Made by a program: the position numbers and the translations under genes
Shown here: piece after piece, positions 17,346 through 25,744 of the stretch
Layout of the letters: each line of letters starts with the position of its first letter
How positions within the stretch are numbered: the stretch's first letter is position 1
Source: Actinacidiphila fildesensis
GTDB taxonomy: Bacteria > Actinomycetota > Actinomycetes > Streptomycetales > Streptomycetaceae
Assembly (NCBI RefSeq): GCF_042652185.1
Contig: NZ_JBHSIX010000004.1
Direction: 5' to 3' (one strand)
DNA: 64,000 nt
The notes under the pieces: model-generated
Told to the model about the DNA's origin: nothing
What the model saw: only the letters and a program-made list of their open reading frames with translations
Databases searched by the model: none

Positions 17346-17510
17346 GTGGCCGCCACCGACGTCCGCCCGAAGATCACGCTGGCCTGCGTGGAGTGCAAGG
17401 AGCGGAACTACATCACCAAGAAGAACCGGCGTAACGACCCGGACCGTCTTGAGATGAAGAAGCACTGCCCGCGCTGCAACGCGCACACCGCGCACCGCGA
17501 AACGCGCTAA
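17346..17510 (+). CDS. rpmG: 50S ribosomal protein L33
   Basis: L33 (54 aa) with both zinc-type pairs CVEC and CPRC intact, so this is the zinc-binding (C+) form. The GTG at 17346 follows AAGGAG. Streptomyces usually also carry a zinc-free L33 elsewhere that replaces this one under zinc limitation. A possible promoter (TACTCT near 17298) lies between tRNA-Met and the gene. A strong hairpin follows. Confidence 0.95.
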   Translation: MAATDVRPKITLACVECKERNYITKKNRRNDPDRLEMKKHCPRCNAHTAHRETR

Positions 17511-17527
17511 CAACAGGCCGTAACACA

Positions 17528-17565
17528 CCACGAGGCCGTCCCCATTCTTGGGGGCGGCCTCGTGG
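17528..17565 (+). terminator. Terminator after rpmG
   Basis: CCACGAGGCCG pairs with CGGCCTCGTGG, extended by C/G pairs around an ATTCTT loop. The T-run is poor, as is common in Streptomyces. Confidence 0.75.
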
Positions 17566-17606
17566 CGTTGATCCGCCCGCCCGCAGGCGGCATGATCACC
17601 TCGAGC

Positions 17607-17722
17607 GTCAGCACCCCTGATGTCAGCACGCCCCGAGCGTCAGCACCCCGAACGTCAGCACGCCCCGAACGTCAGCACCCCGAACGTCAGCACGCCCCGA
17701 ACGTCAGCACCCCGAACGTCAG
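17607..17722 (+). repeat. Alternating 15/17-bp minisatellite
   Basis: About seven head-to-tail units beginning GTCAGCAC, alternating between the 15-base GTCAGCACCCCGAAC and the 17-base GTCAGCACGCCCCGAAC (32-bp higher-order period); the first two units are diverged. It fills most of the gap between rpmG and the MaoC-type pair. No coding function is supported. Confidence 0.9.
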
Positions 17723-17789
17723 TGTCGTCATCATGGCCGCCATGATGATGACCGCCACCCCGATCAGCATCCCGTAGCCGGAGGTACCG

Positions 17790-18242
17790 ATGGCACTGGA
17801 CCAGTCCTTCGTCGGGCGGAGCTATCCGCCCACCGCCCCCTATGAGGTGGGCCGGGAGAAGATTCGCGAGTTCGCCGAAGCGGTGGGCGACCTCAATCCC
17901 GCGTACACCGACCCCGACGCCGCCAGGGCCCTCGGGCACCCGGATGTGATCGCGCCGCCGACGTTCGCGTTCTCGATCACGTTCAAGGCGGCCGGCCTGG
18001 TCGTGCAGGACCCCGAGTTGGGGCTGGACTACAGCCGGGTGGTCCACGGCGACCAGCGGTTCGTCCACTCGCGCCCGGTGCGTGCCGGGGACCGGCTCAC
18101 GGTCGTCTCGCACATCGATTCGATCAAGTCCCTCGCGGGGAACGACGTCCTGTCGGTCCGTGGTGAGGTGCACGACGAGAACGGTGAGCATGTCGTGACG
18201 GCGTACACGATGCTCGTGGCCCGCGCGCAGGAAGGGGTGTGA
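17790..18242 (+). CDS. MaoC-like (R)-hydratase family protein, N-domain type (UPF0336)
   Basis: A 150-aa hot-dog-fold protein of the FAS1-like dehydratase/UPF0336 family. It starts MALDQSFVGRSYPP with the VGREKIREFAEAVGD segment typical of actinobacterial HadA/HadC-like subunits. Such proteins pair with a catalytic MaoC subunit; in mycobacteria the HadAB dimer dehydrates 3-hydroxyacyl-ACP. The ATG follows GGAGG. The stop is five bases before the next gene, which supplies the catalytic partner. Confidence 0.88.
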   Translation: MALDQSFVGRSYPPTAPYEVGREKIREFAEAVGDLNPAYTDPDAARALGHPDVIAPPTFAFSITFKAAGLVVQDPELGLDYSRVVHGDQRFVHSRPVRAGDRLTVVSHIDSIKSLAGNDVLSVRGEVHDENGEHVVTAYTMLVARAQEGV

Positions 18243-18247
18243 TCCGG

Positions 18248-18682
18248 ATGACAGCGAAGATCTCCTACGACGAGGTCGAGGTCGGCACCGAGCTCCCGGC
18301 GCAGACGTTTCCTGTGAGCCGCGCCACGCTCGTGCGGTACGCGGGTGCGTCCGGTGACTTCAACCCGATCCACTGGAACGAGCGGTTCGCGAAGGAGGTC
18401 GGACTGCCGGACGTCATCGCGCACGGCATGTTCACGATGGCCGCCGCGATCCGTGTGGTCACCGACTGGGTCGGCGACCCGGGTGCGGTCGCCGAGTACG
18501 GCGTCCGGTTCACCAAGCCCGTCGTCGTCCCGGACGACGACAAGGGCGCGGTGATCGAGGTCTCGGCCAAGGTCGCGGTCAAGCTGGACGACGAGGCCCG
18601 CACGGTCCGCGTGGACCTGGTGGCCACCGCCGCCGGCCAGAAGGTGCTGGGCCTGTCCCGCGCCGTCGTCCGACTGGCCTGA
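18248..18682 (+). CDS. MaoC-family (R)-hydratase, catalytic partner
   Basis: A 144-aa MaoC hydratase with the hydratase-2 motif ASGDFNPIHWNE (Asp and His of the catalytic pair) around residue 34-45 and DVIAHGMFTM after it. It corresponds to HadB-like subunits and likely forms a heterodimer with the upstream protein, acting on a 3-hydroxyacyl thioester; the exact pathway in Streptomyces is not shown by the sequence. ATG 18248 is chosen with AGGAAGG about 11 bases upstream; the GTG at 18239 would place that site too close. Confidence 0.9.
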   Translation: MTAKISYDEVEVGTELPAQTFPVSRATLVRYAGASGDFNPIHWNERFAKEVGLPDVIAHGMFTMAAAIRVVTDWVGDPGAVAEYGVRFTKPVVVPDDDKGAVIEVSAKVAVKLDDEARTVRVDLVATAAGQKVLGLSRAVVRLA

Positions 18683-18693
18683 ACACGCTCCGG

Positions 18694-18733
18694 AACGGGA
18701 GGGCTTCCTCGGAAAGGAAGTCCTCCCGTTTTC
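18694..18733 (+). terminator. Terminator after the MaoC pair
   Basis: AACGGGAGG.CTTCC pairs with GGAAG.CCTCCCGTT (15 bp, one G-T pair) around TCGGAAA, followed by TTCC. Confidence 0.8.
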
Positions 18734-18741
18734 CGCTTGAC

Positions 18742-18766
18742 GAAGTTAGTTAGTGGTCACTACCTT
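18742..18766 (+). promoter_or_regulatory. Operator and leaderless promoter of the TetR gene
   Basis: GAAGTTAGT, eight bases, then ACTA is the same arrangement found before the efflux gene at 19482-19503. It overlaps the -10-like TACCTT (18761-18766), which is six bases before the regulator ATG, so the repressor would block its own promoter. Confidence 0.6.
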
Positions 18767-18772
18767 AGAGAC

Positions 18773-19393
18773 ATGGCGAAGACGAGCATGCGGATGAGCG
18801 CGGAGGACCGGCGCGAGAGTGTCACCCGCGCCGCGATGACCGAGTTCGCCAAGGGCGGTTATTTCGGAACGTCCACGGAAGCGATCGCCCGCCGGGTCGG
18901 GGTCTCGCAGCCGTATCTGTTCCGGCTGTTCCCCACCAAGGTGGATCTGTTCAAGGCCGCCGCGAACCGCTGTTTCGACCGCACCATCGCCACCTTCGAG
19001 CAGGCCGCGGAGGGCCTGGAGGGGGAGGGCGCGCTGGAGGCCATGGGGCAGGCCTACGGCGAGATGATCGAGGAGGACCGTGATGTCCTGCTCATGCAGA
19101 TGCAGCTCTACGTCGCCGCCGCGGCGTCGGGCGACGGTGACGTGGCCGAGCTGGTCCGCCGCCGGTGGCTCGACATGTGGGACATGGTGCGCGCCCGCAC
19201 CGGTCTCGACGACGAGTGGATGAACAAGTTCTTCTCGACCGGGATGCTGATCAACACGCTGGTGTCGCTGGGGATCCCCTCGGACGACCGCTGCTGGTTG
19301 GGCTTCCCGTTCGACGAGTCGACCGAGCAGGCGGAGCCGGCCGAGTCGAACAAGTCGGCCGGGCCGGCTGATCCGGCAGAGCCGGCCGCCTGA
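18773..19393 (+). CDS. TetR-family transcriptional regulator
   Basis: A 206-aa repressor with an N-terminal HTH (about residues 28-55: TSTEAIARRVGVSQPYLFRL) and a helical ligand-binding domain. The C-terminal tail is repetitive in Glu, Pro and Ala. ATG 18773 is six bases downstream of TACCTT, suggesting a leaderless mRNA. It lies just upstream of, and in the same direction as, a DHA2-type efflux gene that carries a matching operator, so it most likely represses both itself and the pump. The ligand is unknown. Confidence 0.9.
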   Translation: MAKTSMRMSAEDRRESVTRAAMTEFAKGGYFGTSTEAIARRVGVSQPYLFRLFPTKVDLFKAAANRCFDRTIATFEQAAEGLEGEGALEAMGQAYGEMIEEDRDVLLMQMQLYVAAAASGDGDVAELVRRRWLDMWDMVRARTGLDDEWMNKFFSTGMLINTLVSLGIPSDDRCWLGFPFDESTEQAEPAESNKSAGPADPAEPAA

Positions 19394-19481
19394 CCCCCCG
19401 GACCCCCCTGACCCCCGGGATCGCCGGACCTCCGGCGGACAGCAGCAGATCAGCGCAGATCGCCGCACACGTGTACCCACA

Positions 19482-19503
19482 GAAGTTAGTGACTGATAAC
19501 TAA
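19482..19503 (+). promoter_or_regulatory. Operator before the MFS efflux gene
   Basis: GAAGTTAGT-N8-ACTAA with outer half-sites TTAGT and ACTAA, 16 bases before the MFS ATG. It shares nine leading bases and the spacing with the site upstream of the TetR gene. Confidence 0.6.
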
Positions 19504-19518
19504 TCCCCGGGAGGGGTC

Positions 19519-20985
19519 ATGCAGGAGCAGGAGCACCAGCAGCAAGAGGCAGGACAGGAGAAGGGACCCCGGCGCGGTACCGCCGTATGGGCCCTGATCA
19601 TCACCAGCCTCGCCGGCTTCATGGCGAGCCTCGACAACCTCGTCGTCACCACCGCGCTGCCCTCCATCCGCAAGGACCTCGGCGGGGCGCTCGAAGACCT
19701 CGAATGGACGGTGAGCGCCTACACCCTCACCTTCGCGGTCCTCCTGATGTTCGGCGCCGCCCTCGGCGACCGGTTCGGCCGCCGCCGGCTCTTCACCGTC
19801 GGCCTCGGGCTGTTCACCGCGGCCTCCGCCGCCGCCGCGCTCGCCCCCGGCATGGGCGAGCTGATCGCCGCCCGCGCCGCCCAGGGCGTCGGCGCCGCGA
19901 TCATGATGCCGCTGACCCTCACCCTGCTCTCCGCCACCGTCGCGCCGGAGCGCCGCGGTATGGCGTTCGGCATCTGGAGCGCGGTCAACGGTCTCGCCGT
20001 CGCCACCGGCCCGCTCATCGGAGGCACCCTCACCGAGCACTTCTCCTGGCAGTGGATCTTCTGGCTGAACGTGCCGATCGGGCTGCTCCTGCTGCCCCTC
20101 GCCCGGCTCCGCCTGAACGAGAGCCGCGGCCCGAACTCCCGGCTGGACGTCCCCGGCACCGCGCTCGCCAGCGCCGGCCTCTTCGGCATCGTCTACGCCC
20201 TCATCCGCGGCAACGCCGACGGCTGGACCAGCCCCTCCGTCCTGACCGGGCTGATCGCCGGCGCCGCGCTCATAGTCGCCTTCGTCGCCTACGAGAACCG
20301 TGCCGCGCACCCCATCCTGCCGATGCGGCTCTTCCGCAACCGCGCCTTCAGCGCGGTGAACGCGGCCAGCCTGCTGATGTTCCTGGGCATGTTCGGCTCG
20401 ATCTTCCTGCTCAGCCAGTTCATGCAGAACGTGTCCGGCTACTCGCCGATGGAAGCCGGCGTCCGGATGCTCCCCTGGACGGCCATGCCGATGATCGTCT
20501 CGCCCATCGCGGGCATCCTCTCCGACCGCATCGGCGGCCGCCCGATCATCGCCGCCGGGCTGGCGCTCCAGGCCGTGGGCCTCGCGCTCTTCGCCCTCGT
20601 GGTCACGACGGACGTCTCCTACACGGCCCAGCTGCCCGCGCTGATCATCAGCGGTATCGGGATGGCGATGTACTTCGGCCCCACCGCCAACGTCGTGATG
20701 TCCAGCGTCCGCCCCGAGGAACAGGGCATCGCCTCCGGCGCCAACAACGCCTTCCGTGAGCTCGGCGGCGCCCTCGGCGTCGCGATCCTCGCCTCCGTCT
20801 TCTCCTCCCAGGGCGGCTACGAGTCCGCCGGCCGCTACGTGGACGGCCTGGTGCCCGCACTGTGGGTCGGCGCGGTCGCGGTCGGCCTCGCGGCGGTCGC
20901 CGCGGTGCTCATCCCGAGGCGGCGCAAGGCGACGGCCACCCCGGCCGACGCCCAGCCGCAGCGCACCCTGGAGCCGGTCGCCTGA
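19519..20985 (+). CDS. DHA2-type MFS efflux transporter (EmrB/QacA family)
   Basis: A 488-aa drug:H+ antiporter with about 14 transmembrane helices. Signatures are ASLDNLVVTTALPSIRKDL (motif D1), GDRFGRRR (motif A) and GAAIMMPLTL (near motif C). The ATG follows GGGAGGGG. It is paired with the TetR regulator upstream and carries that regulator's likely operator, so expression is probably induced by a transported compound. The substrate cannot be predicted. Confidence 0.92.
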   Translation: MQEQEHQQQEAGQEKGPRRGTAVWALIITSLAGFMASLDNLVVTTALPSIRKDLGGALEDLEWTVSAYTLTFAVLLMFGAALGDRFGRRRLFTVGLGLFTAASAAAALAPGMGELIAARAAQGVGAAIMMPLTLTLLSATVAPERRGMAFGIWSAVNGLAVATGPLIGGTLTEHFSWQWIFWLNVPIGLLLLPLARLRLNESRGPNSRLDVPGTALASAGLFGIVYALIRGNADGWTSPSVLTGLIAGAALIVAFVAYENRAAHPILPMRLFRNRAFSAVNAASLLMFLGMFGSIFLLSQFMQNVSGYSPMEAGVRMLPWTAMPMIVSPIAGILSDRIGGRPIIAAGLALQAVGLALFALVVTTDVSYTAQLPALIISGIGMAMYFGPTANVVMSSVRPEEQGIASGANNAFRELGGALGVAILASVFSSQGGYESAGRYVDGLVPALWVGAVAVGLAAVAAVLIPRRRKATATPADAQPQRTLEPVA

Positions 20986-21008
20986 CCGGCGGGGAGCACG
21001 CGGAGAGA

Positions 21009-21048
21009 ACACCCCCTGGGGACCGGCCGACCGGTCACCGGGGGGTGT
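21009..21048 (+). terminator. Hairpin after the MFS gene
   Basis: ACACCCCC pairs with GGGGGTGT around an internal GACCGGCCGACCGGTC palindrome. It ends only six bases before the murB -10 box. Confidence 0.65.
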
Positions 21049-21053
21049 CCCCG

Positions 21054-21059
21054 TAGGGT
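21054..21059 (+). promoter_or_regulatory. -10 box of leaderless murB mRNA
   Basis: TAGGGT lies seven bases before GTG 21067, which has no ribosome binding site; transcription is expected to start at or next to this GTG. Confidence 0.55.
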
Positions 21060-21066
21060 GGACGGC

Positions 21067-22122
21067 GTGCACGTAACCCACGACACCCCCCTCGCCCCCC
21101 TGACGACCTTCCGGCTCGGCGGCCCCGCGGCCCGCCTCGTGACGGCCACCACCGACGCCGAAGTCGTCGAGGTGGTCCGCGCGGCGGACCGCGCCGGCAC
21201 GCCGCTCCTGGTGATCGGCGGCGGCAGCAACCTCGTCATCGGGGACGCCGGATTCGACGGCACCGCGCTGCGCATCGCCACCACCGGCTTCACCCTCGAC
21301 GGCACGGCGCTGGAACTGGCGGCCGGCGAGGTGTGGAGCGACGCGGTCGCCCGGACCGTCGAGGCCGGCCTGGCCGGTGTCGAGTGCCTGGCGGGCATCC
21401 CCGGATCCGCCGGGGCGACGCCGATCCAGAACGTGGGGGCGTACGGGCAGGACGTCTCGGCGACCGTCACCGAGGTCGTCGCGTACGACCGCCGCAGTGG
21501 CGAGACGGTGACGATCCCCGCCGCCGACTGCGGCTTCGCCTACCGCGACAGCCGATTCAAGGCCGACCCGGAGCGGTACGTCGTGCTGCGGGTGCGCTTC
21601 GGCCTGGAGGACGCCGGCGGGCTGTCGGCGCCGGTGAAGTACGCGGAAGTGGCCCGCGCCCTGGGCGTCGAGGCCGGCGACCGGGTCCCGGTGGCCACCG
21701 CCAGGACGACGGTGCTGGCGCTGCGCGCCGGCAAGGGGATGGTGCTGGACGCGGCCGACCACGACACCTGGTCGGCGGGTTCGTTCTTCACCAATCCGAT
21801 CCTGACGGAGCGGGAGTTCGCGGAGTTCGTGAGCCGGGTGCACGACCGGCTCGGCGCGGACACCGAACCGCCCGCCTACCCCGCGGGGGACGGCCTGCGG
21901 AAGACGTCGGCTGCCTGGCTGATCGACCGCGCCGGGTTCGCCAAGGGGTACGGGGACGGCCCGGCCCGCATCTCCGGGAAGCACACCCTGGCGCTGACCA
22001 ACCGCGGCCAGGCCAAGACCGAGGACCTGCTGGCCCTCGCCCGTGAGGTCCGCGACGGAGTGCGATCCGCCTTCGGAGTCACGCTCGTCAATGAACCGGT
22101 CATGGTCGGAACCCGTCTGTGA
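21067..22122 (+). CDS. murB: UDP-N-acetylenolpyruvoylglucosamine reductase
   Basis: MurB (351 aa) reduces UDP-GlcNAc-enolpyruvate to UDP-MurNAc with FAD and NADPH in cytoplasmic peptidoglycan synthesis. FAD-binding motifs LLVIGGGSNLVIGD and GIPGSAGATPIQNVGAYG are present, and the catalytic serine lies in SAGSFFTNP; NEPVMVG is near the end. GTG 21067 is preferred over GTG 21058 because the TAGGGT box is seven bases upstream of it. It stands alone after a terminator hairpin. Confidence 0.95.
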   Translation: MHVTHDTPLAPLTTFRLGGPAARLVTATTDAEVVEVVRAADRAGTPLLVIGGGSNLVIGDAGFDGTALRIATTGFTLDGTALELAAGEVWSDAVARTVEAGLAGVECLAGIPGSAGATPIQNVGAYGQDVSATVTEVVAYDRRSGETVTIPAADCGFAYRDSRFKADPERYVVLRVRFGLEDAGGLSAPVKYAEVARALGVEAGDRVPVATARTTVLALRAGKGMVLDAADHDTWSAGSFFTNPILTEREFAEFVSRVHDRLGADTEPPAYPAGDGLRKTSAAWLIDRAGFAKGYGDGPARISGKHTLALTNRGQAKTEDLLALAREVRDGVRSAFGVTLVNEPVMVGTRL

Positions 22123-22244
22123 AGCAGGGAAGAGTCTCGGAGAGACCTCCCGGCGGTTTCCGCGCGGGCTGGTGACGAGGTCCGAGAGAGGGAATTGCCG
22201 CCCCGGCGAACGCAGTTGACGGAAGCTGACGGTAAGGGCGGAAT

Positions 22245-23468
22245 GTGCGCAGGGCGGGGACGACCAGGGCCGCGACCGGAGCCACCGACGGGGTGGCGGC
22301 GTGGTTCGGCCGGTGGCCCGTCCGGCGGCACACCGTGGCCCTCACGCTCTGGACCGTCTGCTGGTTCGTGGTCACGTCCCGCAACGGCGGCGTCTCCTGG
22401 CACTACCTGAGGACCGGTGGCCGGCTGCTGACCGGCGGCGGCCCGGGCGGCGGGCTCGCGATCTACCAGAACCACCCGGAGCTGCAGATCGGCCCGGTCA
22501 GCTTTCTGACCGCCGCGCTCTTCGAGCCCTTCCCGCCGGGAGTGGGGGAGCGGCTGGCCGAGGCGTTCATGTCGGGCCTGGGCCTGTACATGCTGGTCGT
22601 GGTGGGCCGCACGGCCGCGGACTTCTACGCCGGCACCGGCATCAACCACCGCAGGCTGCAGCAGCGGGTGCTCATAGCCGGGCTGGCCTTCATCCCGATG
22701 TGGGTGGAGGTCTCGGTGCGGTTCGCGCACCTGGACGACGTACTGGCGCTGTTCTTCACCGCCCTGGCGGTGCGCGCCCTGGTCCGCGGCCGGCCGGCCG
22801 CCGTCGGCATCCTGCTGGCGCTGGCCGTGGACTCCAAGCCCTGGGCGCTGTCCTTCCTCCCGCTGCTGCTGGCGCTGCCGCGCGCGCACTGGCGCCGCGC
22901 CGCCTGCTGGCTGGTGGCCCTCGTCGCGGTGGCCTGGCTGCCGTTCTACGTCACCCACCTCGGCTCGGCCGCCGCCGCGCGGTTCGCGATCCCCAACCAG
23001 CCCGCGTCCGCGCTGCGCTGGTTCGGGGTGGCCGATGCCGTCACCCCCGGCTGGGACCGTCCCGCGCAGGCCCTGCTGGGCCTCGCGCTCGGCACGGTGG
23101 CGGTGCTGCGCGGCCGCTGGCCGGCCGTCGTGCTGCTCGGCGCGGACGCCAGGATCGCCCTCGACCCGAGCGTCTACACGTACTACAGCGCGTCGGTCCT
23201 GCTCGGGACGCTGCTGTGGGACGCGGTCGGGCAGCGCCGCCTGGTGCCCTGGTGGAGCTGGATCGCGCTGCTCTCGCTCTACGGGAGCGCGCTGCTGGTC
23301 CCGTCGGAGTCGGCGCAGGGGCTGATCCGGCTCTCGTTCGCGGCCGTGTCGGCGGCGTACGTCCTGCTGTGGCCCATGAAGAAGCGGACGAGACCCCGGG
23401 CGGGCGGCCGGCGCGCCGCCGCTACAGGGAGCCGGCGCGGCGCACCCGCTCCCATTCGAGGACGTTGA
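22245..23468 (+). CDS. Polytopic membrane protein, possible mannosyltransferase-like
   Basis: A 407-aa protein with about ten transmembrane helices and an acidic loop in WVEVSVRFAHLDDVLALF. The layout (acidic loop in the first third, many helices) resembles lipid-linked glycosyltransferases of the GT-C class, but no signature is decisive, so the function is open. GTG 22245 follows AAGGG at a suitable distance. The C-terminus is very basic (Arg-rich), and the last 47 bases overlap the end of the convergent LtrA gene. Confidence 0.75.
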   Translation: MRRAGTTRAATGATDGVAAWFGRWPVRRHTVALTLWTVCWFVVTSRNGGVSWHYLRTGGRLLTGGGPGGGLAIYQNHPELQIGPVSFLTAALFEPFPPGVGERLAEAFMSGLGLYMLVVVGRTAADFYAGTGINHRRLQQRVLIAGLAFIPMWVEVSVRFAHLDDVLALFFTALAVRALVRGRPAAVGILLALAVDSKPWALSFLPLLLALPRAHWRRAACWLVALVAVAWLPFYVTHLGSAAAARFAIPNQPASALRWFGVADAVTPGWDRPAQALLGLALGTVAVLRGRWPAVVLLGADARIALDPSVYTYYSASVLLGTLLWDAVGQRRLVPWWSWIALLSLYGSALLVPSESAQGLIRLSFAAVSAAYVLLWPMKKRTRPRAGGRRAAATGSRRGAPAPIRGR

Positions 23469-24543
23469 GGGCGGCTATGAGCAGCGCGAGCAGCCCGAGC
23501 GCGCCCACCGCGGGCAGCCGCGCCGCGAGCGGCAGCACGGCGAGGACGACGGCGGAGGCCGCCAGCCGCGTCGTCGACCACAGGCGGAACATCCGCCACC
23601 GGGTGTAACCGAAGACGGCCAGGAAGAGCGCGCAGCCCCCGAAGAGCAGCCCGGCCACGCCCGTGCCGAGCCGGGCCGCCGGGTGCGCGACCGCGTCGTG
23701 CATGCCGACCGCCACCGCGATCACCCCGCCGAGGAATCCGACGTGGGCGTAGGACAGCACCTCGCGGATGGTGTCGGTCTGCCGGTCGGAGGTGGCCAGG
23801 GCGTGCTGGATGGCGCTCGCCGCGAACGCGAAGTACACCCACCACAGGCCGGCCGCGAGGGTGAAGGCCGCCGCGACGGCGGTGAGCTCGGCCGCGTCCA
23901 GGTGCGCGGCAGCGGACGCCGGGGCGCCGATCGCCACGATCGACTCACCGAGCGCCACGATCAGGAACAGCCCGAAACGTTCCGGCAGATGCCCGGGGTG
24001 GAACCGCACCCGGGACAGCCGGCGGCGCAGCAGGAACGGCATCGACAGGTCGATCAGCGCGGCCGACCCCCACAGGGCGGTGCGCGCCGGGCCGTCGAGG
24101 AAGCCGCCCGCCAGCAGCATCGGTCCGGTGAGGCAGGCGCCGACGGCGAAGGCGCTGAGCCGTACGTCCTGCCAGCGCAGCACCAGCGCCCAGAGCACCA
24201 GCCGGGCCGCCCAGTACGAGGCCCCGTAGAGCACTCCGCGCCCGTCGTAGGCCAGCGGCAGCGCCAGCCCCATGAACAGCGCGCTGAGTCCGACGGCGAA
24301 GATCCCGATCCGGTCCAGCGGATTGTCGACGTCCTGCCGGTTGGCGTGCAGGGACATCCCCACCCAGGCCCAGTACGGCGGCACGAACACGATGAGCGCC
24401 CGCCCGACGCCCGCCCAGGAGTGGTCCTCGTGCAGCAGCGCGCTCACCTGCGTGATCGCGAACACGAACACCAGGTCGAAGAACAACTCCGCCCAGGTGA
24501 CCCGCTTTTCGGCCTCGGCCATCCCCGCCCCCGTAACACTCAC
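23422..24543 (-). CDS. Low temperature requirement protein A (LtrA) family
   Basis: A 373-aa membrane protein with about ten helices. The N-terminal RVTWAELFFDLVFVFAITQV and the middle HLPERFGLFLIVALGESIV are the two hallmark segments of LtrA-family proteins. The family is named from Listeria; its biochemical role is unknown. GTG 24543 is given as start, with ATG 24522 as an alternative; a -10-like TACAGT lies at 24566-24561 on the minus strand. The stop lies inside the convergent upstream-strand gene. Confidence 0.85.
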   Translation of the reverse strand: MSVTGAGMAEAEKRVTWAELFFDLVFVFAITQVSALLHEDHSWAGVGRALIVFVPPYWAWVGMSLHANRQDVDNPLDRIGIFAVGLSALFMGLALPLAYDGRGVLYGASYWAARLVLWALVLRWQDVRLSAFAVGACLTGPMLLAGGFLDGPARTALWGSAALIDLSMPFLLRRRLSRVRFHPGHLPERFGLFLIVALGESIVAIGAPASAAAHLDAAELTAVAAAFTLAAGLWWVYFAFAASAIQHALATSDRQTDTIREVLSYAHVGFLGGVIAVAVGMHDAVAHPAARLGTGVAGLLFGGCALFLAVFGYTRWRMFRLWSTTRLAASAVVLAVLPLAARLPAVGALGLLALLIAALNVLEWERVRRAGSL

Positions 24544-24607
24544 CGCCCCGACGGCGCACGACTGTACTGCGGGGGCCGGGCCGTCGAGTAAACCGTCCGG
24601 CGGGCGG

Positions 24608-25627
24608 TCAGGCCGGCAGCGCCAGCCAGTCCTCGATGCCGGCCAGCAGCCGCTCCCGTACCTCCGGCGGCGCCGCCGAGCCCCGTACCGACTGCCGGGC
24701 CAGCTCCGCCAGCTCCTCGTCCGTGAAGGCGTGCGAGTCCCGGGCGATCTCGTACTGCGCGGCGAGCCGGGAGCCGAAGAGCAGCGGGTCGTCGGCGCCC
24801 AGCGCCATCGGTACGCCCGCGTCGAAGAGCGTGCGCAGCGGCACGTCCTCCGGCTTCTCGTAGACGCCCAGCGCCACGTTGGACGCCGGGCAGACCTCGC
24901 AGGTGATCTGCCGCTCGGCGAGCCGTCTCAGCAGCCGCGGGTCCTCGGCGGCCCGTACGCCGTGCCCCACGCGCCCCGCGTGCAGGTCGTCGAGGCAGTC
25001 GCGGACGCTGCTGGGCCCGGCGAGCTCACCGCCGTGCGGGGCGGCGAGCAGCCCGCCGTCCCGGGCGATGGCGAAGGCGCGGTCGAAGTCGCGGGCGAGC
25101 CCGCGGCGCTCGTCGTTGGAGAGACCGAAGCCGACGACGCCCCGGTCGGCGTAGCGCACCGCGAGCCGGGCGAGGGTGCGGGCGTCGAGCGGGTGCTTCA
25201 TGCGGTTGGCGGCGACGATGACGGCCATCCCGACGCCGGTGTCCCGGGAGGCGGTCGCCACCGCGTCCAGGATGATCTCCATGGTCGGGATGAGGCCGCC
25301 CAGCCGGGGTGCGTAGGACGTCGGGTCGACCTGGATCTCCAGCCACCCGGAGCCGTCCCTGGCGTCCTCCTCGGCGGCCTCATGGACCAGCCGCTGGATG
25401 TCCTCGGCGGTGCGCAGACACGAGCGCGCGCTGTCGTAGAGCCGCTGGAAGCGGAACCAGCCCCGCTCGTCGGTGGCCCGCAGTTTCGGTGGTTCGCCCG
25501 AGGTCAGCGCCTCGGGGAGGTGCACACCGTGCTGGTCCGCGAGGTCCAGCAGGGTCTCGGACCGCATGGAGCCGGTGAAGTGCAGATGGAGATGGGCCTT
25601 GGGGAGCAGACGGACATCACGTGCCAT
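24608..25627 (-). CDS. add: Adenosine deaminase
   Basis: A 339-aa enzyme of purine salvage that converts adenosine to inosine. Metal and catalytic residues are visible: His14 and His16 (AHLHLHFTG), HGGE, GHGVRA and GADDPLLF, which corresponds to the usual TDDP. Length fits the family. Relatives include adenine deaminases and N6-modified adenosine deaminases, so substrate preference is not certain. The ATG at 25627 is preceded by a weak CAGGA site. Single gene, downstream of the aspC-type terminator. Confidence 0.88.
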   Translation of the reverse strand: MARDVRLLPKAHLHLHFTGSMRSETLLDLADQHGVHLPEALTSGEPPKLRATDERGWFRFQRLYDSARSCLRTAEDIQRLVHEAAEEDARDGSGWLEIQVDPTSYAPRLGGLIPTMEIILDAVATASRDTGVGMAVIVAANRMKHPLDARTLARLAVRYADRGVVGFGLSNDERRGLARDFDRAFAIARDGGLLAAPHGGELAGPSSVRDCLDDLHAGRVGHGVRAAEDPRLLRRLAERQITCEVCPASNVALGVYEKPEDVPLRTLFDAGVPMALGADDPLLFGSRLAAQYEIARDSHAFTDEELAELARQSVRGSAAPPEVRERLLAGIEDWLALPA

Positions 25628-25700
25628 CCGAAGATCCTGCCGTACGGGTGACGCTGTCCGGTACCGGTTTCACCGAACGGGGACTTGCCCGAAAACAGAA

Positions 25701-25730
25701 ACGGGCCCCCGGCAGCAGCCGGGGGCCCGT
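25701..25730 (-). terminator. Terminator of the aminotransferase gene
   Basis: A 13-bp perfect stem ACGGGCCCCCGGC/GCCGGGGGCCCGT around AGCA; on the minus strand it is followed by TTCTGTTTTC. Confidence 0.85.
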
Positions 25731-25744
25731 CAGAGGGAGAGCCG

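Noticed and set aside
17607..17722. CRISPR array
   Set aside because: Units are head to tail without unique spacers, and no cas genes are near.
17562..17777. 71-codon ORF through the 17607-17722 repeat
   Set aside because: The repeat alternates 15 and 17 bases, which breaks the reading frame pattern, and no ribosome binding site is present.
19486..21984. 832-codon minus-strand frame across the MFS and murB genes
   Set aside because: It spans two unrelated real genes and a terminator, and its composition is that of an antisense shadow.
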